Assembly (NCBI GenBank): GCA_011390385.1
Contig: JAABSN010000065.1
Location: 1-17,534, forward strand
From: Thioalkalivibrio nitratireducens
GTDB taxonomy: Bacteria > Pseudomonadota > Gammaproteobacteria > Ectothiorhodospirales > Ectothiorhodospiraceae
Reading direction: 5' to 3'
DNA length: 17,534 nucleotides
Part shown: positions 11,326-15,721 of the stretch, piece after piece
Layout: each line of letters opens with the position of its first letter
Numbering within the stretch: the stretch's first letter is position 1
The notes under the pieces: model-generated
The model's database searches: none
What the model saw: only the letters and a program-made list of their open reading frames with translations
What the model was told of the DNA's origin: nothing
Program-made: the position numbers and the translations under genes

Positions 11326-11733
11326 ATGTCCAGAATCCTGATTCTTTCTCTGCTCGCACTGCTGGGCGGCTGCACGCTGATCCACAAGCAGGACATCCAG
11401 CAGGGGAACGTCCTCGACCGCGAAGACCTCGAACGCCTCGAAACCGGCATGACGAAGCGCCAGGTTCTCGTGCTGCTGGGCTCTCCGGCCCTGGTCAATC
11501 CGTTTCATGAGGACCGCTGGGACTACATCAACTCCTACGCGCCGCGCGGCGGTCCGGCAGCCCAGCTGACGCTCACGGTCCGTTTTCAGGAAGATCGCGT
11601 GGTTTCGTACGAAGGCAGTTATCTCACCGCCAACGAAATCACGGGCAGCGACCTCGAAGAGCTGAACATCATCGATCCGAACACCAACCAGCCCGTGCTG
11701 CCCGAATCCGATCTGGGACCGGGAGAAGGCTAG
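11326..11733 (+). CDS. bamE: Outer membrane assembly lipoprotein BamE (SmpA/OmlA family)
   Basis: Lipoprotein of the BAM complex that inserts beta-barrel proteins into the outer membrane. It has 135 residues. A signal peptide ends in the lipobox LLGGC with Cys16 as the lipidated residue, and Thr at +2 fits outer-membrane sorting. The family motif DIQQGN is followed by the SmpA/OmlA fold (LETGMTKRQVLVLLGSP, then WDYINSY). The C-terminal tail is long and acidic/Pro-rich. It is divergent from fur. Its TAG stop overlaps the opposite-strand rnfH stop within a single CTAG (11730-11733), leaving no room for a terminator between them. Confidence 0.95.
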   Translation: MSRILILSLLALLGGCTLIHKQDIQQGNVLDREDLERLETGMTKRQVLVLLGSPALVNPFHEDRWDYINSYAPRGGPAAQLTLTVRFQEDRVVSYEGSYLTANEITGSDLEELNIIDPNTNQPVLPESDLGPGEG

Positions 11734-12074
11734 CCCGAGCTGCCCGGTTGTCCGTCAGGAGCCGGCCCGGCTTTCTGCCGACGCCTGGCTTCGACTGCCT
11801 GCCGTCGGGCCTCCTTCGGATCCATTTTCAGCGGCCGATAGATTTCCACCCGGTCGCCCTCACCGAGCACGTGGTCCGGCGTCCTTTTCTCGGCAAACAC
11901 GCCGAGCCGGTCGGGATGGACTTCGAGCTCGGGATAGCGCGCCTCAAGCCCCGACGCCGCGATCGCGTCGGCAAGCGTGGCTCCGTTCGGCAGATCGAGA
12001 GGAATCAGCACCTGCAGTTCAGGCCAGGCGACGACGACTTCGACCCGAATCCGGGTCGCGTCCGCGTTATCCAT
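11730..12074 (-). CDS. rnfH: RnfH/RatB family ubiquitin-like protein
   Basis: Small beta-grasp (ubiquitin-like) protein, 114 residues, paired with ratA in many gammaproteobacteria. Its biochemical role is not settled. The family core is RVEVVVAWPELQVLIPLDLP, then TLADAI, LGVFAEKRTPDHVLGEGDRVEIYRPL and DPKEARR. The start is ATG at 12074, where the homologous part begins. The open frame extends upstream only as a shadow of ratA. It overlaps the ratA 3' end by 8 bp, so the two are probably co-translated, and it converges on bamE with overlapping stop codons. Confidence 0.93.
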   Translation of the reverse strand: MDNADATRIRVEVVVAWPELQVLIPLDLPNGATLADAIAASGLEARYPELEVHPDRLGVFAEKRTPDHVLGEGDRVEIYRPLKMDPKEARRQAVEARRRQKAGPAPDGQPGSSG

Positions 12075-12495
12075 AGAGTTCGTCGGCACGGCGGCAGAAA
12101 TCGTCGACCATCCGGTTGGCCACGCTGATGAACCCGCGCCCGAAGGCCGCGACCAGCACCGGATTGTCGAACTGGAAACCCAGCGAAAGCGCGACACGAC
12201 TGCCGATGCCGAGATCGGTGAATCTCCATTCGCCGGTGAAACGCTCGAACGGACCTTCGTCAAGATTCAGTCGGAGAAGCTCGCCGGGAATCAGATCGTT
12301 GCGCGTCCTGATGCGTCGCTTCACGCCGCTCAACGAGAGCTCCAGTTCGCCCACCTGGTGCGAATCGCCCCGCTCGTGATTCCTGGCCGCAGTCACCCAG
12401 GACAGGAATTCCGGGTAGCGCTCCACATCACAGACCAGATCGAACATCTGCTGCGGCGAATACGGCACGAGGGCTGAACGCTGGATCTCGGGCAT
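12067..12495 (-). CDS. ratA: RatA/Coq10-like START-domain protein
   Basis: Member of the polyketide-cyclase/START-like family (Coq10/RatA), 142 residues. It binds hydrophobic ligands and is linked to ubiquinone function. The E. coli member has also been described as a ribosome-association toxin. The family signature is RSALVPYSPQQMFDLVCDVE followed by RYPEFLSW, and the C-terminal helix is NPVLVAAFGRGFISVANRMV. The start is ATG at 12495. It is divergent from smpB and overlaps rnfH downstream. RatA is the usual name, but toxin activity should not be assumed. Confidence 0.93.
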   Translation of the reverse strand: MPEIQRSALVPYSPQQMFDLVCDVERYPEFLSWVTAARNHERGDSHQVGELELSLSGVKRRIRTRNDLIPGELLRLNLDEGPFERFTGEWRFTDLGIGSRVALSLGFQFDNPVLVAAFGRGFISVANRMVDDFCRRADELYG

Positions 12496-12612
12496 GGGTC
12501 GCTATGGTAGCTGCAACCCGGCGCTGTTTCATGTCGCCTCGAGGTCGTCCGGCGTTGCACGGCAGGCCTCGGTTAGACTGGTGAATTGATCGGCACGCGG
12601 AAATTTCCTCGG

Positions 12613-13071
12613 ATGGGCACGGGACAATCGACCATCGCACTGAACAAGCGAGCGCGCTTCGAGTATCACCTCGAGGAGCGTTTCGAGTGCGGAATCTCGT
12701 TGCTGGGCTGGGAAGTCAAGTCGCTCCGTGCCGGCAACATCAATTTCTCCGAAAGCCACGTCCTGCTGCGCGGCGGCGAGGCGTTCCTGTTCGGCTGCGT
12801 GATCCATCCGCTGACCTCCGCCTCGACCCACGTCGACACCGACTCGATGCGCACGCGGCGACTGCTGCTGCACAAGCGTGAACTCGCCAGCCTGATCGGC
12901 CAGGTCGAGCGCAAGGGCTACACGCTGGTGCCGACCGCAATGTACTGGAAGCGCGGCAAGGTCAAGGTCGAGATCGCGCTGGCCAAGGGCAAGAAGAAGC
13001 ACGACAAGCGAGCTGCCGAGAAGGACCGCGACTGGGAACGCCAGAAAGGCCGTATCCTGAAGCAGCATTGA
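12613..13071 (+). CDS. smpB: SsrA-binding protein SmpB
   Basis: tmRNA partner that brings SsrA to stalled ribosomes in trans-translation. It has 152 residues. The OB-fold core runs from [19 protein letters not shown] through [12 protein letters not shown] and the conserved [19 protein letters not shown]. The basic C-terminal tail ([20 protein letters not shown]) inserts into the mRNA channel. I chose ATG at 12613. A TTG nine codons upstream (12586) is possible, but its extra residues are not family-like. ssrA starts 247 bp downstream. Confidence 0.95.
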   Translation: MGTGQSTIALNKRARFEYHLEERFECGISLLGWEVKSLRAGNINFSESHVLLRGGEAFLFGCVIHPLTSASTHVDTDSMRTRRLLLHKRELASLIGQVERKGYTLVPTAMYWKRGKVKVEIALAKGKKKHDKRAAEKDRDWERQKGRILKQH

Positions 13072-13172
13072 GAGGTGCCATCAAACTCACCGATTCGGCG
13101 ATGGCCGCATCCTGGAACGCGGCCACCGTTTAAAACCGGGAACCTTTTTACCGCTCCAAGATCGTATACTTG

Positions 13173-13314
13173 AGATTGCTTTGACAGCGTTGCGAGCGGC
13201 TGTCGGTCGGTGACCGCCAGCGCGCAGGAACCGGAGTGTACAAACAAGTACATGAGGATTCCGAGCACTGCCGGGCGCCGACCGGCGGTCGCGCAGTAGC
13301 TGCCAACGCAATCT
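13173..13314. repeat. 142-bp imperfect palindrome immediately upstream of ssrA
   Basis: The ends are inverted repeats of 14 bases with 12 matching (13173-13186 AGATTGCTTTGACA, 13301-13314 TGCCAACGCAATCT). Further inverted similarity runs inward (CGGTCGG and CCGACCG blocks) to a central hairpin in which GTGTAC and GTACAT flank a six-base loop. The whole could fold into one long stem. It ends four bases before the mature tmRNA. A TATACT at 13165-13170 lies just outside its left end. It may be a MITE/REP-like dispersed repeat or a structured RNA leader. No other copy is in this window. Confidence 0.5.
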
Positions 13315-13411
13315 AGACGGGGGCGTTCTGGCTTCGACGTGGATCGGACGTACCCTGGAGCATGCCGAGGAGGCAGCAATCCTCGTAAAACCGCGCTGCA
13401 AAAAGTTAGTT

Positions 13412-13444
13412 GCCAACGACGACAACTACGCACTGGCTGCCTAA
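13412..13444 (+). other. Proteolysis-tag reading frame inside tmRNA
   Basis: GCC AAC GAC GAC AAC TAC GCA CTG GCT GCC TAA encodes ANDDNYALAA. It differs from the E. coli tag ANDENYALAA at one residue and keeps the C-terminal LAA recognised by ClpXP. Confidence 0.93.
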
Positions 13445-13659
13445 AAACCAGCCTGCTCCCGACCGGTTGAGCCTGCGCGGTCGAATCGGGATCACTTAGC
13501 AGGATCGCGGTCTGTCGAGTTTCGGGGCAGATCGTTAAATCAAACCGCAACTGGCCGGCATGCATGCCCTGCCCCTCGGGCGGCGTGACGGCGAGAAAAA
13601 ATCGAGCGGGCTAAGCATGTAGAACCAGGATCAGATGGTTTGCGGACGCGGGTTCGACT

Positions 13660-13675
13660 CCCGCCGCCTCCACCA
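13660..13675 (+). repeat. att-like direct repeat copy 1 (3' end of ssrA)
   Basis: CCCGCCGCCTCCACCA: the 3' strand of the T stem, the 3' acceptor strand and ACCA. It is identical to 13847-13862. Phage-type integrases commonly use this part of ssrA as attachment site. Confidence 0.7.
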
Positions 13676-13684
13676 GATCCCCGG

Positions 13685-13714
13685 AGAAAACCCGGCCGCT
13701 GTGCCGGGTTTTCT
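13685..13714 (+). terminator. Rho-independent terminator directly after ssrA
   Basis: A perfect 12-bp stem (AGAAAACCCGGC / GCCGGGTTTTCT) with a six-base loop, starting 10 bases after the tmRNA CCA end, with a T-rich 3' side. Confidence 0.9.
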
Positions 13715-13846
13715 GTTTCTGCACCGACCGCTCGTCGAATCCGCTGATTCGGTATGACCCCATCTCCTGTTTCCCCTACCCTCAGGGAAGGAGCCATCTG
13801 CGCCGCTGGTGCGACGACCACTTGCGTGTACACCGACACGCAACGC
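13715..13846. other. Non-coding segment between the two ssrA-end copies
   Basis: I see no gene in these ~130 bp. The segment contains a perfect 8-bp inverted repeat (TTGCGTGT at 13822-13829, ACACGCAA at 13836-13843) that ends three bases before the second att-like copy, a position where recombinase or accessory-protein sites can occur. Confidence 0.4.
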
Positions 13847-13862
13847 CCCGCCGCCTCCACCA
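13847..13862 (+). repeat. att-like direct repeat copy 2
   Basis: CCCGCCGCCTCCACCA, identical for 16 bases to the end of ssrA (13660-13675). The rest of the tmRNA is absent upstream of it, so this is a displaced 3' fragment and not a second gene. Confidence 0.7.
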
Positions 13863-13877
13863 ATTGAAAAAGACAGA

Positions 13878-13918
13878 CCCGTCCACTAACCGCGTCCGGT
13901 TATTGGTCGGGGTTTTTT
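13878..13918 (+). terminator. Second Rho-independent terminator, after att copy 2
   Basis: The stem CCCGTCCACTAACCG pairs with CGGTTATTGGTCGGGG with about two mismatches and a four-base loop, followed by six T residues. Each copy of the ssrA end thus has its own terminator, as expected if one is native and the other was brought in or displaced by integration. Confidence 0.75.
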
Positions 13919-13997
13919 CTGCATATGGGCAGCGACTTACGTCGCCTTTCAGTGGGTCGGCGTTGCCGTCCCGATCACCCCCTTTCTGGGAACTCCG

Positions 13998-14162
13998 TCA
14001 CACCCCGCTCCTATTTCGCGTCGAAATTCTGCGCATTCTTCCCCCAGTCTCCAGACCTCGTCCGGTTTCCTGCATTTTTTCCTGCAACCGCTGCTCGGCG
14101 ATCTCGTCGGCAAACTGGTTGATACTCTTCATGATTCCGTCAAACAGTTCATTGATGTCCAT
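13998..14162 (-). CDS. Small hypothetical protein, 54 aa
   Basis: Unrecognised. It starts at ATG 14162, preceded by GAGGAG nine bases upstream, a good ribosome site. The first ~35 residues (MDINELFDGIMKSINQFADE, then IAEQRLQEK) look like an amphipathic charged helix. The last ~20 are Arg/Gly-rich and less protein-like, so the 3' part may be eroded or out of frame. It is isolated and antisense to the operon downstream. It could be a remnant gene of the element or chance. Confidence 0.35.
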   Translation of the reverse strand: MDINELFDGIMKSINQFADEIAEQRLQEKMQETGRGLETGGRMRRISTRNRSGV

Positions 14163-14202
14163 GGTGGGTCGCTCCTCATTGTGAATTCTGATTGCTCCCC
14201 CG

Positions 14203-14216
14203 CTTACTTACCGGAG
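14203..14216 (+). repeat. 14-bp direct repeat, copy 1
   Basis: CTTACTTACCGGAG, repeated exactly at 14272-14285, 69 bp away. Both copies are preceded within 20 bases by a GCTCC. They lie upstream of the MNT-HsdR operon and could be operator or recombinase sites. Confidence 0.5.
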
Positions 14217-14271
14217 AGACGGAGAAAGCGTCGGGCGTCGGCTGATTCTTTTCGTGTCTGCTCCAATGGCC

Positions 14272-14285
14272 CTTACTTACCGGAG
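14272..14285 (+). repeat. 14-bp direct repeat, copy 2
   Basis: Exact second copy of CTTACTTACCGGAG (see 14203-14216). It lies about 40 bp upstream of the likely -35 region of the operon. Confidence 0.5.
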
Positions 14286-14322
14286 CGGTTTCAAATCTGT
14301 CGGAACTCCATCGAATTTTGAG

Positions 14323-14350
14323 TTGCACACCGCATAGCAGATGTTATATT
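14323..14350 (+). promoter_or_regulatory. Likely promoter of the MNT-HsdR operon
   Basis: TTGCAC (14323-14328), a 16-base spacer and TATATT (14345-14350), in the only AT-rich patch of the region. The -35 matches consensus poorly; the -10 is good. The MNT start codon is 88 bp downstream. Confidence 0.45.
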
Positions 14351-14372
14351 TTAAGGTCGTTTTGAATGGCCC

Positions 14373-14401
14373 TCGTGCGCCCGGTGGTTTTGGGTGCGCG
14401 A
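14373..14401 (+). other. Leader hairpin upstream of the MNT gene
   Basis: In RNA, positions 14373-14382 and 14392-14401 pair over 10 bp (two G-U pairs) around a nine-base loop. It lies between the likely promoter and the ribosome site of the MNT gene, so it could act on translation or stability. No U-tract. Confidence 0.35.
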
Positions 14402-14438
14402 AAGCCCGGAAGATGAATCCGCCTTGGGAGGCTGAGCG

Positions 14439-14729
14439 ATGAACAGAAAACGTGCCCTTGACCTGCTGAGCCGCAGCAAGCCGGAGCTGCAGGCCCGTTT
14501 CGGCGTGAACCGGCTGGCCCTGTTCGGCTCCACCGCCCGTGATACGGCGAGCAGCGGCAGCGATGTCGATGTGCTGGTGGCCTTCGACTGCCCGGCCACC
14601 TCCAAGCGCTATTTCGGCGTGCAGTTCTACCTGGAAGACCTGTTCGGCTCTCCGGTCGATCTGGTCACCGAAAAGGCCCTGCGGCCAGAGCTGCGCCCCT
14701 CTATTGAACAGGAGCGGGTCAATGTCTAA
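14439..14729 (+). CDS. Nucleotidyltransferase domain protein (MntA-like antitoxin family)
   Basis: Minimal nucleotidyltransferase (NTP_transf_2), 96 residues. The motif LFGSTARD (Gly30-Ser31) is followed by SDVDVLV with Asp42 and Asp44, and a third acidic residue at Asp74 (SPVDLV). The catalytic set therefore looks intact. In HEPN/MNT toxin-antitoxin pairs such proteins AMPylate the HEPN ribonuclease and so neutralise it. Here no HEPN gene follows; a GxxExxY gene takes its place, overlapping by 8 bp. The start is ATG at 14439 with GGGAGG seven bases upstream. It could be an orphaned antitoxin whose toxin was lost or replaced, or it may act on another partner in the operon. Confidence 0.85.
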   Translation: MNRKRALDLLSRSKPELQARFGVNRLALFGSTARDTASSGSDVDVLVAFDCPATSKRYFGVQFYLEDLFGSPVDLVTEKALRPELRPSIEQERVNV

Positions 14730-15189
14730 GATGGTCTCACGCGAAGACGCAAAGGCGCGAAGGGATATCGAGGAAGTGGCCGCCATGGTGGTCGATGTGG
14801 CATTGACGCTGCATCGGGATTTAGGGCCGGGATTGCTGGAGTCGGTTTATGAGGCGGTGCTGGCTAATGTGCTGCAACAGCGCGGACTACTGGTCGAGAG
14901 GCAAAAGCCGATTCCCATTCAGTATCATGGTGTTTCACTAGGTGAAGGATTTAGGCTGGATTTGCTGGTCAATGGTCAGCTGATCGTTGAGCTGAAATCA
15001 GTCGAAAACATCCACCCGGTCCATCCCAAACAACTTCTGACCTACCTGCGCCTGATGAATCTGCCCCTTGGGCTACTCATCAACTTCGGCGCACCACTCC
15101 TGAAAGACGGCCTTCAACGCGTCGTCAACAAACACAATAACTTCGCGCCTTCACGCCTTCGCGTGCATCAACAAGAGGCTCAGTCATGA
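14722..15189 (+). CDS. GxxExxY family protein (putative PD-(D/E)XK nuclease)
   Basis: 155 residues of the GxxExxY family, which carries a PD-(D/E)XK-like core; activity is unproven. The motif GLLESVY is at 37-43, with the conserved helix HRDLGPG before it. Asp80 (FRLDLLV) and Glu90-Leu-Lys92 (VELKSV) are the expected catalytic residues, and LLINFGAPLLKDG is the family C-terminal block. ATG at 14722 has GGAG upstream and overlaps the MNT stop by 8 bp. The stop overlaps the next start as ATGA. Residues ~6-14 (SREDAKARR) and ~141-149 (FAPSRLRVH) are encoded by the two arms of the surrounding inverted repeat. This copy is intact, unlike the one between carA and carB. Confidence 0.88.
   Translation: MSKMVSREDAKARRDIEEVAAMVVDVALTLHRDLGPGLLESVYEAVLANVLQQRGLLVERQKPIPIQYHGVSLGEGFRLDLLVNGQLIVELKSVENIHPVHPKQLLTYLRLMNLPLGLLINFGAPLLKDGLQRVVNKHNNFAPSRLRVHQQEAQS
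14738..14762 (+). repeat. Left 25-bp inverted-repeat arm, 8-bp unit
   Basis: CAC, then GCGAAGAC, GCAAAGGC and GCGAAG: an 8-bp unit in tandem. It matches the reverse complement of 15141-15165 at 22 of 25 positions. It has no stop codon in any frame, and here it is translated as part of the GxxExxY N-terminus. Confidence 0.88.
15141..15165 (-). repeat. Right 25-bp inverted-repeat arm, 8-bp unit
   Basis: Inverted partner of 14738-14762. It encodes residues of the GxxExxY C-terminus (within FAPSRLRVH). The three differences from the left arm lie in the middle units. Confidence 0.88.
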
Positions 15190-15515
15190 AACCCGGCAGC
15201 GTCAAGATCGTCGACCGCGTCTCCGCCGTCGAGGCAATCAAGCGATTGAACGAAGAGGACCTGCTCTTTCTCAACCGATTGATCGTCGAGCGGCTCAAGC
15301 TCATCTCCCAGGCCCGCGCCACCACGCTGATGAACAGCTTCACCAGGGGCGACCGGGTCGGCTTCCAGGCCCCGGACGGCCGGATGCTGGAAGGCATGGT
15401 GCTGCGCCTCAACAAGAAGACCATCAGCGTCGCTACCGACGACGGCCACCAGTGGAACGTCGCGCCCGGCCTGCTGCGCCTCGTTCAATCAGCGGGAGAT
15501 GTCCAATGGCCATGA
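15186..15515 (+). CDS. Small hypothetical protein with a KOW/SH3-like C-terminal barrel
   Basis: 109 residues. Residues ~10-50 form a helical, Leu-rich segment (SAVEAIKRLNEEDLLFLNRL). Residues ~52-100 (FTRGDRVGFQAPDGRMLEG, then MVLRLNKKTISVATDDG, then HQWNVAPGLLRLV) look like a small beta barrel of the KOW/SH3 type that handles nucleic acid. I know similar short proteins as neighbours of restriction genes but cannot name a function. ATG at 15186 overlaps the GxxExxY stop (ATGA). The stop overlaps the next gene by 10 bp, so it is embedded in the operon. Confidence 0.75.
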   Translation: MKPGSVKIVDRVSAVEAIKRLNEEDLLFLNRLIVERLKLISQARATTLMNSFTRGDRVGFQAPDGRMLEGMVLRLNKKTISVATDDGHQWNVAPGLLRLVQSAGDVQWP

Positions 15516-15721
15516 TCCGCCAGCCCGAAAACTTTCCGGCAACGGTCAAGGGGGTGCGGCGGCAGCTGGCGCTCTCCCAGGAGGAGTTGGCCCACGCACT
15601 CGGGGTGAGTTTCGCCACCGTTAATCGCTGGGAGAACGGCAAAACCATTCCCTCAAAGCTGGCACAGCGGCAGTTCGAGCAGTTTTGTGCGCTGAAACGG
15701 GAACAGGGGAAGTTGGCCTGA
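15506..15721 (+). CDS. XRE-family helix-turn-helix protein
   Basis: 71 residues, mostly one Cro/C1-type HTH domain ([20 protein letters not shown] at ~23-42, then ENGKTIPS). It is a likely DNA-binding regulator of the operon, as controller-like proteins often are beside restriction systems. ATG at 15506 has GGGAG eight bases upstream. The open frame extends further upstream but that part overlaps the previous gene and is not HTH-like. It overlaps the preceding gene by 10 bp, and its TGA shares one base with the hsdR ATG (TGATG), which implies translational coupling. Confidence 0.88.
   Translation: MAMIRQPENFPATVKGVRRQLALSQEELAHALGVSFATVNRWENGKTIPSKLAQRQFEQFCALKREQGKLA

Larger units (their letters stand above)
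13319..13675 (+). ncRNA. ssrA: Transfer-messenger RNA (tmRNA, one-piece)
   Basis: Rescues stalled ribosomes together with SmpB. The 5' end GGGGGCG pairs with the 3' end CGCCTCC as a 7-bp acceptor stem with a G-U at the third pair, followed by encoded ACCA. The T arm GCGGG-TTCGACT-CCCGC and the 5' element GTTCTGGCTTCGAC match bacterial tmRNA. The tag reading frame at 13412-13444 encodes ANDDNYALAA and a TAA. The 357-nt length is close to E. coli (363). It lies directly after smpB. Its 3' 16 bases are duplicated at 13847-13862, marking it as an integration site. Confidence 0.97.
13919..14438. other. 520-bp region with no confident gene
   Basis: It holds one small minus-strand ORF (13998-14162), a pair of 14-bp direct repeats at 14203 and 14272, an AT-rich patch with a likely promoter (14323-14350) and a leader hairpin before the MNT gene. 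I see no integrase or recognisable gene fragment. Confidence 0.5.
14738..15165 (+). mobile_element. Second inverted-repeat cassette carrying a GxxExxY gene
   Basis: A 428-bp unit bounded by 25-bp inverted repeats (14738-14762 and 15141-15165; 22 of 25 match). It contains essentially only the GxxExxY gene, whose reading frame passes through both arms. It lies in sense orientation in an operon of otherwise restriction-linked genes. I see no target-site duplication. The repeat sequence is unrelated to the one at 2560-2983, but size, content, orientation and the short-unit design of the arms are alike. Mobility is inferred. Confidence 0.55.

Noticed and set aside
13847..13862. A second tmRNA or tRNA gene ending at 13862
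   Set aside because: Only the 3' T-stem strand and acceptor with CCA are present; no matching 5' acceptor, T loop or anticodon arm lies upstream.
13540..13863. 107-codon minus-strand ORF across the tmRNA 3' end
   Set aside because: It is antisense to ssrA, its terminator and the att repeats; structured RNA explains the sequence.
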